Assembly: GCA_021296475.1 (NCBI GenBank)
Contig: JAGWAJ010000025.1
Location: forward strand, 1,490 to 53,247
DNA: 51,758 nt
From: Acidobacteriota bacterium
GTDB taxonomy: Bacteria > Acidobacteriota > Vicinamibacteria > Vicinamibacterales > UBA8438
Direction: 5' to 3'
How positions within the stretch are numbered: position 1 is the first letter of the stretch; each line of letters opens with the position of its first letter. This document shows positions 41,399 through 50,697 of the stretch, one piece after another. The translations under genes and the position numbers were made by a program. The notes under the pieces were generated by a model, which saw only the letters and a list, made by a program, of their open reading frames with translations, did not search any database and was not told the DNA's origin.

Positions 41399-41681
41399 CG
41401 TTGCCCGGCAATGGGCGGGCGCGGCGCCCGCGCGGATTGCGATGGGGCTCATCAGGACGTACCAATTGGTCCTCTCGCCGTGGTTCGCCGGGTCGTGCCG
41501 CTTCGTGCCCTCCTGCTCGGCGTACGCCGCGGAGGCCGTCGAGCGCCACGGCGCGGTGCGCGGCCTCTGGTTGGCAATGCGCCGGCTTGCGCGATGTCAA
41601 CCTCTCTGCCGCGGTGGACTGGACCCGGTGCCGGACGCCCGCGTAGCCAGTCGGCGGACTCCACTCCCTTCCGATCGCTGA
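41388..41681 (+). CDS. yidD: Membrane protein insertion efficiency factor YidD
   Basis: The 97-residue product starts at a GTG that overlaps rnpA by 11 nt; an internal ATG at 41442 would remove the amphipathic N-terminus. The hallmark is R-T-Y-Q-L-V-L-S-P-W followed by C-R-F-V-P-S-C-S-A-Y-A-A-E-A-V, and later C-R-G-G-L-D-P-V-P. YidD lies on the inner face of the membrane and aids YidC-dependent insertion. It is followed 10 nt later by yidC, its functional partner. Confidence 0.95.
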   Translation: MRLDVARQWAGAAPARIAMGLIRTYQLVLSPWFAGSCRFVPSCSAYAAEAVERHGAVRGLWLAMRRLARCQPLCRGGLDPVPDARVASRRTPLPSDR

Positions 41682-41691
41682 GCCGAGACTG

Positions 41692-43501
41692 ATGCAGCGC
41701 AGGGTCCTCCTCGCCTTCTTCCTGTCGTTCGTCGTGCTGTACGCCTACCAGGCGCTGTTCGTTCCAACGCCCACGAATCGCGGGGCGCCGGGAGGACTCC
41801 CGGCCGCGGGCGACGTCGCCCGCCCTGCCCCGGCGAGCGAGCTCCCCGCCACCGCAGGGGCCGCCGTCGAGCCCGGCGCGATGGCGAACCTGACTCCTCC
41901 TCCGGCTGCGCCCGCGGTCGAGGACGCGGTACCGGAGGGGCCGCCGGTCGTCGCCGCGGCCGCCGCCGAGTCCATCGTCGTCGAGAGCGACGCGTTGCGG
42001 GCCGTGTTCACGAATCGCGGGGCGGTTCTGGTGAGCTGGGAGCTCAGGAACTATCTCGATGAGGTCAATGGAGAGCCGGTCGATCTCGTGCCGCGGGAGC
42101 TGCCGGCCGAGGAGCCGGCGCCGTTCAGCGTGGCGTTCTCCGACCCCGCGTTGACGGCGCGCGCCGCCGCGGGGCTGTACCGTGCCAGCACGAGCGCGCT
42201 GCGGATCACCGACCGCGACCAAACCCTCGCGTTCGAGTTCGAGGACGCCGGCGGCCTGCGCGTACGCAAGGCGTTCCGCTTCGAGCCGGCCGCGAACCCG
42301 TTCGTCGTGACGGTGTCGGTCGAAGCATCTCTGGCGGGGCAGCCGCTGGTCCCGATCATCCGCTGGGGGCCCGCCCTCGGGGGTGTGGAGTCGAGCAGCA
42401 GCGGCCTGGCGTATCGGGTCGGACCGCGGGGCGTGATGTACGGTCGCGTCCAGCAGGACGGCACCCTCTCGGCGGAGGAAGTCGAGCGGCCGGATGCATC
42501 CGATGTGACTGCCCGGCCGACCTACGAAGGGCTGCTGCGGTTCGTAGGCGTCGACAACCACTACTTCCTGGCCGCCGCGCTCCCCGGCAACGCCGAGACC
42601 GTCGTCACCTACCGGGCCGTGCCCCTGCCGCCCCGTGAGCTCGACGGCGACGCGCGGGAGCTGATGGCGTTCGATCTCGCACTGCCCGGGTCCGCGCCGG
42701 ACGTCGACCTTCCGTTCTTCATCGGGCCGAAGGACTTCGAGATCCTCGAGGCGGCGCATCCCGCCCTCGTCCGCTCGCTGGACTTCGGGTGGTTCGCCTG
42801 GCTGGTGGTGCCGCTGCACCGGTCCTTGACGTGGGTCCACGGCTACGTCGGCAACTGGGGCTGGGCGATCATCCTGCTCACCGTCCTGATCAACCTGGTA
42901 ATCCTGCCGCTACGGCACAAGAGCGTCGTGTCGATGCGCAAGATGCAGGAGCTGCAGCCGGAGATGAAGGCGATTCAGGAGCGCTACAAGCAAGCAGAAG
43001 ATGAACCAGGAGATCATGGCCCTGTATCGCGAACGCGGGGCCAACCCGGCGAGCGGCTGCCTCCCGATGCTGCTCACCATGCCGGTCCTGTTCGCCTTCT
43101 ACCGGCTGCTCTCGCTCTCCATCGAGATCCGCGGCGAGCCGTTCGTCGGGTGGATCACCGACCTGTCGCTGGCCGACCCGTTCTACGTGACACCGATCGT
43201 CATGGGTGCGACCATGGTGCTGCAGCAGCGCATGACGCCGACGCAGGCGGACCCGATGCAGCAGCGCATCATGATGATGATGCCGGTGATGTTCACGTTC
43301 ATGTTCGTGTTCGCCCCGAGCGGGCTGGTCCTCTACTGGCTGACGAGCAACGTCTTCGGCATCGGGCAGCAGGTCGCGACGAACCGGATCATCGGGCCGC
43401 CGAAGGTGCGCACCGTGCGTCCGCCGGCAGAGCGCCGGCCGGCGGCAGAGCGACGCGCCCGCAAGGCCGGCCAGCGCAAGGGCCAGGAGTCTGCGCCGTA
43501 G
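41692..43501 (+). CDS. yidC: Membrane protein insertase YidC, frameshifted in the cytoplasmic loop
   Basis: YidC inserts membrane proteins alone or with SecYEG. Frame 1 from the ATG at 41692 gives the N-terminal helix, a Pro/Ala-rich linker, the large periplasmic domain (about 75-350), the first insertase helices (W-A-I-I-L-L-T-V-L-I-N-L-V-I-L-P-L-R) and the start of the cytoplasmic loop, to Lys433 in E-R-Y-K. Frame 2 resumes one base later (42992) with K-Q-K-M-N-Q-E-I-M-A-L-Y-R-E-R-G and is intact to 43501, with the remaining helices and a basic C-terminal tail. Family members have about eight further residues here (K-L-K-x-T-D-P-A type), so about 23 nt appear lost. The gene is essential elsewhere, so an error in the sequence is likely. 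Confidence 0.95.
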
Positions 43502-43625
43502 AGCGGCGCCGTCTCCCCGCGGGAAGGGCAGACTCACTTGCAGGCCGGGCCGGGCGCCGGGAGGAGCCGTCGGGCGGCGAGGGTGGACGGGCGGCGTTCC
43601 CGGCTGCCGGGAGTGGGAGTGGGCA

Positions 43626-44078
43626 GTGGCTGACGATCTCGACGCACGGATGACGAGCTTCCTGCGTGACGTCGGAGCCGCCATGGGGTTGGCTCTGGAG
43701 GTCACGGTCGAGCCGATCGAGGACGGTACCCGCATCACCGTTGCCGGGCAGGGCTGCGACATCCTTCTGCAGCGGCGGGCGGCAGGGCTCGACGCGTTGC
43801 AGCACGTCGTGAATGCGGCGTTCCGCCGCGAGCAGCCGTCCCGCCACATCGTGGTCGACTGCCTCGACTATCGGAAGAACAAGGACTCGGAGCTGCGCGA
43901 GACGGCCCGGCTGCTGGCCGAGCGCGCGCGGGCGACCGGAGAACCGCAGGAGATTGGGCCGCTCAACCCCTACGCGCGGCGGATCGTCCATCTCGCGGTC
44001 GCCGAGGACCCCGGCGTCTCGTCGGAGAGCGTCGGCGATGCGTTCATGAAGGCCGTAGTCATCTCTGCGTCCGGCTAG
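43626..44078 (+). CDS. jag: Jag/SpoIIIJ-associated RNA-binding protein (KH-R3H)
   Basis: The 150-residue product starts at a GTG following a G-rich leader. It has a KH-like domain (about 20-75, with G-Q-G-C-D-I-L-L-Q-R-R-A-A-G-L-D-A-L-Q-H replacing the usual G-x-x-G loop) and an R3H domain (about 80-145) with N-P-Y-A-R-R-I-V-H-L-A and the S-S-E-S-V-G motif. The N-terminal Jag_N domain of longer relatives is absent; its place is taken by a 10-residue acidic start. Jag/KhpB proteins bind RNA and influence cell elongation in firmicutes. The position between yidC and mnmE is the conserved one. Confidence 0.88.
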   Translation: MADDLDARMTSFLRDVGAAMGLALEVTVEPIEDGTRITVAGQGCDILLQRRAAGLDALQHVVNAAFRREQPSRHIVVDCLDYRKNKDSELRETARLLAERARATGEPQEIGPLNPYARRIVHLAVAEDPGVSSESVGDAFMKAVVISASG

Positions 44079-44124
44079 TCCGGGAACTGTCGCCTGCGGC
44101 TCCGATTCCCGCCCAGCCGGCCTA

Positions 44125-44159
44125 CAGGAGTCCACGCCGTTCTACGGCGTAGACTCCTG
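44125..44159 (-). repeat. REP-like palindrome, copy 2
   Basis: The arms CAGGAGTCcACGCCGT (44125-44140) and ACGGCGTaGACTCCTG (44144-44159) pair over 15 of 16 positions around a 3-base loop. On the minus strand the loop is AGA and the 3' flank reads TGTAGGC, the same as the copy at 25482-25520. It lies between jag and mnmE. Confidence 0.8.
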
Positions 44160-44206
44160 GGGTCCGACGGCCGGGCGCGCCGCGACCGGCGAACCCCAGC
44201 GGTCCG

Positions 44207-45580
44207 GTGCTCGCCACCGACGACACCATCGTAGCCCTCGCAACGCCCCCCGGCCCGGGCGGCATCGGGGTGGTCCGCCTCAGCGGTCCCCGAGCCCGAC
44301 CGATCGCCGGCGCGATGCTGGTCGCCGACGCTTCCCTCGCACCACGCCGCGCCAGCCTGCGGCGGATCGCCGATGCCGCGGCAGGCGGGCGTCACGTCGA
44401 TCGCGTCGTGGCGACGTACTTCCCGCGGCCGGGGTCCTACACCGGAGAGGACGTGGTCGAGCTGAGCGGCCACGGCAGCCCGGTCCTGTTGCGCCGCATC
44501 GTCTCCATCGCGGTCGACGCCGGGGCCCGGCTGGCGCAACCGGGCGAGTTCACCTTCCGCGCCTTTCTGAACGGACGCCTCGACCTCGTCCAGGCCGAGG
44601 CGGTAGCCGATCTCGTCGGTGCGGTGACGCCGCTCCAGGCGCGGGTCGCCTTCGAGCAGCTCGAGGGCGGGGTGTCCGCCCTGGTCGCCGATATCGACCG
44701 GGCGCTCTTCGACCTGATCGCGCGCCTGGAGGCGTCCATCGATTTCCCCGACGAGGGCTACCATTTCATCGACGCGGCCGCCGCGAGCGCCGAGGTGCGC
44801 GCGCTCGGCGAGCGCGTCGCGGCGGCGCTGCGGAGCGCCGGGCACGGGCGCCTCGTGCGGGAAGGCGCCCGGGTGGTCCTCCTCGGTACCCCCAACGTAG
44901 GGAAGTCGACGCTATTCAATCGGCTGCTTGGGATGCCGCGCGCCATCGTCGCCGACGCCGCCGGAACGACGCGGGACCTGCTGACCGAAACGCTCGACAT
45001 CGACGGCCTCCCGGTGACGCTGGTCGACACCGCCGGCTTGCGCGACAGCGGCGATGCGGTCGAAACCGAGGGCGTGCGCCGCGCGCGCGGCGCGCTCCGC
45101 GCGGCGACGCTGGCCGTCGTCGTGCTCGACCGGTCCGTTCCGCTCGGTGGGGACGACCTGCGGCTCCTCGCCGGAACGAGTCGGACGCGGCGCGTCGTCG
45201 TGGTCAACAAGATGGACCGGCCGCCGTGCTGGGGTTCCGTCGACCTCGCGGCCGCGGGCGTGGAGGAGGCGGCCCTGCACGTCTCGTTGCTCGACGACGG
45301 CGGGGCGCCGGCCGTCCGCGCCGCCATCGCGCAGGCCCTGCTGCAGGACCGCGCCCCGGAGGACACGCCCGTCGTATCCAACATCCGGCACATCACGCTG
45401 CTCGAGACGGCCGCCGCCGCGCTCACGCGTGCCGCCGCCGCGGCGTCGACGGGCGCGACGGAGGAGCTCGTGCTTGCCGACCTGCAGGCGGCGGGCGGCG
45501 CGCTGGAGGAGCTCTCCGGCCAGCGGGCACCCAACGCCGTTCTGGAGCGCATCTTCGAGCGGTTCTGCATCGGCAAGTGA
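44207..45580 (+). CDS. mnmE: tRNA uridine-5-carboxymethylaminomethyl modification GTPase
   Basis: The 457-residue product starts at a GTG and has the family's opening D-D-T-I-V-A-L-A-T-P-P-G-P-G-G-I-G-V-V-R-L. With MnmG it modifies wobble uridine U34 of several tRNAs. The G domain (about 217-375) has G1 G-T-P-N-V-G-K-S-T, a G2/G3 region with A-G-T-T-R-D and D-T-A-G-L-R, and G4 N-K-M-D. The C-terminus ends in the invariant C-I-G-K, which carries the catalytic Cys. It is complete. It lies 9 nt ahead of mnmG, its complex partner. Confidence 0.97.
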   Translation: MLATDDTIVALATPPGPGGIGVVRLSGPRARPIAGAMLVADASLAPRRASLRRIADAAAGGRHVDRVVATYFPRPGSYTGEDVVELSGHGSPVLLRRIVSIAVDAGARLAQPGEFTFRAFLNGRLDLVQAEAVADLVGAVTPLQARVAFEQLEGGVSALVADIDRALFDLIARLEASIDFPDEGYHFIDAAAASAEVRALGERVAAALRSAGHGRLVREGARVVLLGTPNVGKSTLFNRLLGMPRAIVADAAGTTRDLLTETLDIDGLPVTLVDTAGLRDSGDAVETEGVRRARGALRAATLAVVVLDRSVPLGGDDLRLLAGTSRTRRVVVVNKMDRPPCWGSVDLAAAGVEEAALHVSLLDDGGAPAVRAAIAQALLQDRAPEDTPVVSNIRHITLLETAAAALTRAAAAASTGATEELVLADLQAAGGALEELSGQRAPNAVLERIFERFCIGK

Positions 45581-45589
45581 GGGCAGGCG

Positions 45590-47596
45590 ATGACGGGGTC
45601 GGGGAAGGCGAACCGGGTGCGCGACGGGCAGAGGGGGCGCGAAGATGGTGCGGCCCCGGTGCGAGTGACGGCGCTGCCGCCGGCGTCGGCGTCGGCGTCG
45701 GCGGCAGCGGGAGTGGAAGCCGTCCGCCCGGACGACCGCTTCGACGTGATCGTCATCGGGGCGGGCCATGCCGGCTGCGAGGCCGCATACGCCGCCGCAC
45801 GGCTCGGCTGCTCGGTCGCCCTCTGCACGTTGTCCGAGGCCACGGTCGCCCACATGCCGTGCAACCCGGCAATCGGCGGGACCGCCAAGGGCCACATGGT
45901 GCGGGAGATCGACGCGCTGGGCGGGTTGATGGGGCGCGCCATCGACGCCACCGGCATCCAGTTCAAGCTGCTGAACCGGAGCCGCGGTCCCGCCGTGCGG
46001 TCGCCGCGCGCCCAGGCGGACAAGCGTCGCTACGGTCGCTGGGTGCTGGAGGAGCTCCGGCGGGAACCGCGAATCCACTGGCTGTTCGGGCGGGCGGGGC
46101 GCATCCTCGTAGAAGGCGGGCGCGTGCGGGGCATAGAGCTCGAGCCGGCGGACGGGAGCGGCGCCGGAGGCCGCCTGCGTGCCGCGACGGTGGTCGTGAC
46201 CGCCGGGACCTTCCTGAACGGCCTGATTCATGTCGGCCCGGAACGCCGCCCGGCGGGTCGCGCCGGCGAGCCTCCGTCGCGCGCGCTCGCCGAATCGCTC
46301 AAGGACTGCGGATTCGCGTGGGGCCGCCTGAAGACGGGGACGCCGCCGCGCCTCGACCGCCGGAGCATCGACTTCTCCCGGTTCGAGGAGGAGCGGGGCG
46401 ATCGTCCCGCGGTGCCGTTCTCGTTTCTGACCGACCGCATCGAGCAACCGAGAGTGGCGTGCCACCTCCTGCACACGACCGGGAGCGTGCACGAGCTCGT
46501 CCGCGCCCAGATCGGCCGGTCTCCCCTCTACAACGGCCAGATCAGCGGCATCGGTCCCCGCTATTGCCCGTCGCTCGAGGACAAGGTGATGCGGTTTCCG
46601 GCCCGTGAACGGCATCTGCTGGTTCTCGAGCCGGAGGGGCTCGATGTCGACGAGATCTACGTCAACGGCTACTCGATGAGTCTTCCGACGGCCATACAGG
46701 AGCGCCTGGTGCACGCCCTGCCGGGCCTGGAGCAAGCCGTGATGCTGCGGCCGGGCTACGCTGTCGAGTACGACTTCATCCAGCCGACGGAGCTCCGCCG
46801 CAGCCTGGAGACCAGGCGCGTGCCAGGGCTGTTTCTGGCCGGCCAGGTCAACGGGACCTCCGGATACGAGGAGGCGGCGGCACAGGGCATCGTGGCCGGC
46901 ATCAACGCGGCGCGGCTGGTGCGCGGCGACCGCCCCTTCGTCCTGGCGCGCGAGGAGGCCTACATCGGCGTGCTGGTCGACGACCTCACGACCACCGGAT
47001 GCCTGGAGCCGTACCGCATGTTCACGTCCCGCGCCGAGCATCGGCTGCTTCTGCGCATCGACAACGCCGACCTGCGGCTGACGCCGCGTGGCCGGGAGGT
47101 CGGACTGGTGGACGACCTGCGCTGGACGCGTTTCGAGGCCCGGCGCGTCCGGTTCGAAAGCAACCGCCAACGGCTGACGCGCACGACGGTCACACTGGCT
47201 GGTGGTGCACGCGTGCGAGCATCGCGGGCGCTGCGCCGGCCGGATGCCTCCCTCGCGGCGCTGAGGGCGACCGGGCAGGTCGCCCTCGACGTGTGCGCGG
47301 GCCAGGAGCACCTCGACGTGGCCAGCGTCGAGACCGTGTTCAAGTACTCGGGTTACCTCCAGCGCCAGGAGGAGATGGCTCGGCGCGCTAGACGCGACGA
47401 GCGGCGGCGCCTTCCGCACGACCTGCGCTACGACGCGGTCCCCGGACTCTCGCGGGAGGCCGTCGAGCGATTGGCGGAGGTGCGGCCCGAGACGCTCGGC
47501 CAGGCGCGACGCATTCCGGGGGTCACGCCGGCCGCGGTCGCGGTACTCGGCGCCTGCGTCGACCGCGCGAAAGGACGGGCCCGGCGAGGTGGCTAG
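45590..47596 (+). CDS. mnmG: tRNA uridine-5-carboxymethylaminomethyl modification enzyme MnmG
   Basis: The 668-residue FAD/NADH enzyme works with MnmE. The FAD-binding fold is at about 52-66 ([15 protein letters not shown]), and M-P-C-N-P-A-I-G-G, the [11 protein letters not shown] and [12 protein letters not shown] motifs are intact. The N-terminal 50 residues are a low-complexity extension with Ala/Ser repeats (G-C-G-T-C-G type codons); a GTG closer to the fold (about 45712) is an alternative start, but the ATG at 45590 has the better RBS (GAGGGCAGG). It overlaps rsmG by 8 nt, giving the classical mnmE-mnmG-rsmG unit. Confidence 0.95.
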   Translation: MTGSGKANRVRDGQRGREDGAAPVRVTALPPASASASAAAGVEAVRPDDRFDVIVIGAGHAGCEAAYAAARLGCSVALCTLSEATVAHMPCNPAIGGTAKGHMVREIDALGGLMGRAIDATGIQFKLLNRSRGPAVRSPRAQADKRRYGRWVLEELRREPRIHWLFGRAGRILVEGGRVRGIELEPADGSGAGGRLRAATVVVTAGTFLNGLIHVGPERRPAGRAGEPPSRALAESLKDCGFAWGRLKTGTPPRLDRRSIDFSRFEEERGDRPAVPFSFLTDRIEQPRVACHLLHTTGSVHELVRAQIGRSPLYNGQISGIGPRYCPSLEDKVMRFPARERHLLVLEPEGLDVDEIYVNGYSMSLPTAIQERLVHALPGLEQAVMLRPGYAVEYDFIQPTELRRSLETRRVPGLFLAGQVNGTSGYEEAAAQGIVAGINAARLVRGDRPFVLAREEAYIGVLVDDLTTTGCLEPYRMFTSRAEHRLLLRIDNADLRLTPRGREVGLVDDLRWTRFEARRVRFESNRQRLTRTTVTLAGGARVRASRALRRPDASLAALRATGQVALDVCAGQEHLDVASVETVFKYSGYLQRQEEMARRARRDERRRLPHDLRYDAVPGLSREAVERLAEVRPETLGQARRIPGVTPAAVAVLGACVDRAKGRARRGG

Positions 47597-48416
47597 GTAC
47601 GCGCCGGAGCGTCTCGGCGAACGGCTGCCGGCGCAGGCGGAGGTCGCGGGCGTGGCGATGGACAAGTCCCTGGCGGAACGCCTCGGCGCCTACGTCGATC
47701 TGCTCCGGCGGTGGAACGCGAAGCTCAACCTCACGCGACTCGACCGAGACGACGCGGGCCTTGCCCGGCTGGTCATCGAACCGCTCGCCGCCGTGCCCTA
47801 CCTTCCGGAGCAAGGAACGCTCGTCGACATCGGATCCGGCGGCGGCTCGCCGGCGATTCCGCTCAAGCTGGCGGCGCCCGGCCTTGCGCTCCGCATGATC
47901 GAAGGCAGGACGCGCAAGGCGGCCTTCCTCCGAGAGGCGGTCCGTCACCTCGGCCTGGACCGCACGGAAGTGCTCGCCGAGCGGTACGAAGAGCTGCTGA
48001 GGCGCCGTGACCTGCAAGACGGGCACGTCGCGCTGTCGGTGCGCGGCGTGCGCCTGGACACGGTGGCCTTGCAGGGGCTGCAGACGCTCGTGGCCCCGGG
48101 CGGGGCGCTGCTGCTATTTCGGGGACCGGAACCGGCCGATAGCTGGACCGACGCATCGCCGACCCTGACGTTGGAGGCGGCGGTGCCGTTGCGGAGTGCG
48201 CCGGGAAGCCGTCTGATCGTCCTGCGACGTTCCGCTGGAGGCCCGGGAGAGGACAACGTTCCACGTGGAGCACTCGCTCGCCGAGTAGGCCCGCGCGGGG
48301 TCCGGTCCGCCGGGTCGCCTACCTCGGGGCCAGGGTGCGGCTCCTCCTACTCCACGCCCGCCCCAGGCGATCCCAGCAGCCGTAGCCGACGGGGGCGCCG
48401 GCACGCCGCGCGGTGA
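47589..48416 (+). CDS. rsmG: 16S rRNA (guanine-527 N7) methyltransferase RsmG
   Basis: The 275-residue product starts at a GTG overlapping mnmG. It methylates G527 of 16S rRNA using SAM. The W-N-A-K-L-N-L-T-R segment and the SAM motif [16 protein letters not shown] (about 79-94) are clear. The usual later motif I-S-R-A is replaced by L-S-V-R-G-V-R-L. The family ends near residue 219; the final 55 residues are a Gly/Ser/Pro/Arg tail that runs through a parS-like site (48257-48272), so the tail is probably not functional protein. A late loss of the original stop is possible. Confidence 0.88.
   Translation: MARYAPERLGERLPAQAEVAGVAMDKSLAERLGAYVDLLRRWNAKLNLTRLDRDDAGLARLVIEPLAAVPYLPEQGTLVDIGSGGGSPAIPLKLAAPGLALRMIEGRTRKAAFLREAVRHLGLDRTEVLAERYEELLRRRDLQDGHVALSVRGVRLDTVALQGLQTLVAPGGALLLFRGPEPADSWTDASPTLTLEAAVPLRSAPGSRLIVLRRSAGGPGEDNVPRGALARRVGPRGVRSAGSPTSGPGCGSSYSTPAPGDPSSRSRRGRRHAAR
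48257..48272. promoter_or_regulatory. parS-like centromere site 1
   Basis: CGTTCCACGTGGAGCA matches the parS core TGTTCCACGTGGAACA at 14 of 16 positions, keeping the central TTCCACGTGG. It lies in the 3' tail of rsmG, 281 nt from the perfect copy. ParB would load here less well. Confidence 0.75.
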
Positions 48417-48536
48417 ACCTCGAGTGTCGCGGTCGGGGGGCGACTACCGACTGTTGGGTGGTCTCGCGCGCGGCGGGGGAGTCCTGGCTCGCCATCCTGC
48501 GGGTACCTCCCGGCCGAACGGCCCTCAGAGGGATAG

Positions 48537-48552
48537 TGTTCCACGTGGAACA
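48537..48552. promoter_or_regulatory. parS centromere site 2 (perfect palindrome)
   Basis: TGTTCCACGTGGAACA is a perfect palindrome and a variant of the widespread chromosomal parS (TGTTTCACGTGAAACA) with two compensating changes. The palindrome extends to 48535-48554 (20 bp). It lies between rsmG and parA; ParB would bind, load CTP and spread from it. Confidence 0.92.
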
Positions 48553-48937
48553 CTCCGCCGCCGCAGGCTCTAGCCCCGCGAGCCCCCCAGGTCCGCGAGC
48601 CCGTGCGGCCGCCGACCTGGTGCTGTTCGAACAGCGATCGGAGCGCGATCTCGCAGCCAGCACGCGCCGCGTCATCAGAGCGTTAGGGCGCTCCCAACCG
48701 GGTGCTGTGGCCTCATCGCTCATCGCCGTTTCGGTCGACCTCGGCGGAGAGCCGCACCGGGGTGAGCGGGCTCTGATCTCTTGCGCCACCTGCCGCGCCA
48801 CCACGGCGGGCCTCCGAGGCCGCACTGCCCGGTTGGCGGGGCGGCTGCCGGCCCGTGCGGCCCCCAAGGGGGCGTCGCGGTCCGATCCAGCACCGCCGCT
48901 CCTGTCGAGTGGCGCCCCTGCCGTGGCCTGCACCGCC

Positions 48938-49290
48938 CCGGTTTGCGATTGTCCTCACGACTCTGCCAAGCTCGGGCAAGCGGAAGGCGACGCTCCCGGC
49001 TGCCGATCCGTCACGACCCGCCAAGCTCGGCGCAAGCAGGAAGACGACGCGCCGGCTGGGATCTTCTCGCGAATCCACAGCGCTCGGGGGCAGCCGAGGG
49101 TGACGCGCCGGTTGCGATCCGTCACAACGGCTGGATTCGCCAGAAAGCGAAGCCCATATCGAAGAGCGGAGGGCGACGCGCCGGTTTGCGATCCATCACA
49201 ACCCACGGCGCTCGGGGCAAGCGGGAGACGGCGCGTCGGCTGCGTATCCGTCACGACCCACAACGCTCGGGGCAAGCGAGAGACGGCGCG
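48938..49290. repeat. Degenerate tandem array of about 55-bp units
   Basis: Six units start at 48938, 48996, 49052, 49108, 49181 and 49236, of 58, 56, 56, 73, 55 and 55 bp. Each begins CCGG or TCGG. A first block near GCGATCCGTCACRACC is shared by units 2, 4, 5 and 6 (weaker in 1 and 3), and a second block near GCTCGGGGCAAGCGGGAGAC, then GCG, is shared by most. Units 5 and 6 are the closest. Unit 4 holds an extra 17 bp or so. There are no unique spacers, so this is not CRISPR. It lies between parS and parA. Confidence 0.8.
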
Positions 49291-49775
49291 GAGAAGCTCG
49301 GCGGCCGCGGCGCCTCGCCTGTGGGCTCGCGTCTGAAGAGTCTGGGCGGGAGTACCGCGAGAGTCGCCCAACCGCTGGCCTGCCGGGCACGAATCGGCGG
49401 CGCGCATCGCTGTCTGTCGGGGGCGCGTCACGGCGCCGATGGAAGCGCCCCCGGAATCCCGGAGCTGCGGGCCACGGCAACATGGGGGTGGCGCCGATAC
49501 CGAGGGCTCGAGGGAGCCGGTGTGCTGCCGGTCGGCTCGAGGGGGCCTGGAGCGCGGCCGCGTCAACCCCGGTCGCCGATGGACCCTCGTGAAGCGCCCC
49601 GCGCCGAGCGGTTGCCCCCGCCGACCGCGGAGCTCTCAGGCACGGTCAGGACCTCGGTCTCGGGCACGGTTATATCCGCACGGGCGGCCGGCGACACCGG
49701 TCGCGTCAGGCGGTTGGCGGCGCGGTCCCGGGACTGCGAACCCAGGCGCCGCGGGGCTCCCGCGGTGACGCCGAT

Positions 49776-49803
49776 TTGACGCTGCCCCGACGATGGGTGT
49801 ACT
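49776..49803 (+). promoter_or_regulatory. Candidate parAB promoter
   Basis: TTGACG (49776-49781), a 16-nt spacer and TGTACT (49798-49803) lie 45 nt before the parA ATG. Match and spacing are fair. Confidence 0.45.
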
Positions 49804-49848
49804 CTTCTACGCGTCGCACGGGTAGGCATCAGACGCCCTAACGGAATT

Positions 49849-50697
49849 ATGTTGCGAGACCTAATTTCGGGCTTCCGACCGAAGCCGCGCGTGAAGAAGA
49901 TCTTTGCCGTCACGAACCAGAAGGGCGGCGTCGGGAAGACCACGACGGCGATCAACCTGGCCGCGTCGGTCGCCCTGGCCGATCGGAAGGTGCTGATCGT
50001 CGACATGGACCCGCAGGGCAATCTGACCAGCGGCGTGGGCCTGAAGGGGTCCGTCCCCGAAGGCCGCACCGTGTACGACGCGCTGACCGCGGCCGGCGAG
50101 GCGGACGTCGGTCGCTTCATCGTGCCGACGGCGGTGACCGGTCTCTCGCTCATGCCCGCGGATCGCAACCTCGCGGGGGCGGAGGTGGAGCTCGTGGGCC
50201 TCGCCAACCGCGAGACGCGTCTGCGTCCGCTGCTCCGGCAGGCCCACGCCAGCTTCGACTACATCTTCATCGACACGCCGCCGTCGCTCGGGTTGCTGAC
50301 CCTCAACGCCCTCGTCGCGGCCGAAGCCGTGCTGATTCCGCTGACGTGCGAGTACTTCGCGCTCGAGGGGCTCGCCGACCTCACCTCTACGCTCCGGCGC
50401 GTGCAGGCGCAGCTCAACCCGGATCTGGTGATCGCCGGCGTGCTGCTGACGATGACCGACCTGAGGACCAATCTCGGCCAGCAGGTGGCCGGTGAAGTGC
50501 GCGACTTCTTCCGGGAGAAGGTCTTCGAGACCGTCATCCCCCGCAACGTGCGCCTGGGCGAGGCCCCGAGCTACGGGTTACCGGCGATCCTGTACGACGT
50601 CAAGTCGAAGGGAGCGTCCGCCTACCTGGCCCTTGCGCACGAGTTCCTCAGCCGGGCCTCGCGCCCACCGGAGCGCGGAGTTGGGATGGATGGCTGA
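49849..50697 (+). CDS. parA: Chromosome-partitioning ATPase ParA (Soj)
   Basis: The 282-residue product begins with a short basic N-terminus and has the deviant Walker A K-G-G-V-G-K-T-T-T (25-33), the A' box V-D-M-D-P-Q-G-N-L-T and the Walker B-like Y-I-F-I-D-T-P-P-S-L-G. This is the small chromosomal type without an extra DNA-binding domain. ParA-ATP dimers bind the nucleoid non-specifically and are released by ParB. It overlaps parB by 8 nt. An ATG at 49849 is used; no strong RBS is visible, so the leader is weak. Confidence 0.96.
   Translation: MLRDLISGFRPKPRVKKIFAVTNQKGGVGKTTTAINLAASVALADRKVLIVDMDPQGNLTSGVGLKGSVPEGRTVYDALTAAGEADVGRFIVPTAVTGLSLMPADRNLAGAEVELVGLANRETRLRPLLRQAHASFDYIFIDTPPSLGLLTLNALVAAEAVLIPLTCEYFALEGLADLTSTLRRVQAQLNPDLVIAGVLLTMTDLRTNLGQQVAGEVRDFFREKVFETVIPRNVRLGEAPSYGLPAILYDVKSKGASAYLALAHEFLSRASRPPERGVGMDG

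Larger units (their letters stand above)
48417..49848. other. Large intergenic region between rsmG and parA
   Basis: About 1.4 kb with no convincing gene. Several long frames are open on both strands, but their products are Arg/Pro/Ala-rich without recognisable motifs, and the internal repeats have lengths (55, 56 and 58 bp) that break any single frame. The region holds parS site 2, a degenerate tandem array (48938-49290) and a parA promoter near 49776. The rest shows nothing that I can identify. Confidence 0.6.

Noticed and set aside
48938-49290. CRISPR array
   Set aside because: Units are contiguous and degenerate with no unique spacers, and no cas genes are present.
48413-49336. 307-codon frame across parS and the repeat array as a gene
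   Set aside because: Composition is unlike a protein, and the repeat units shift frame from copy to copy.
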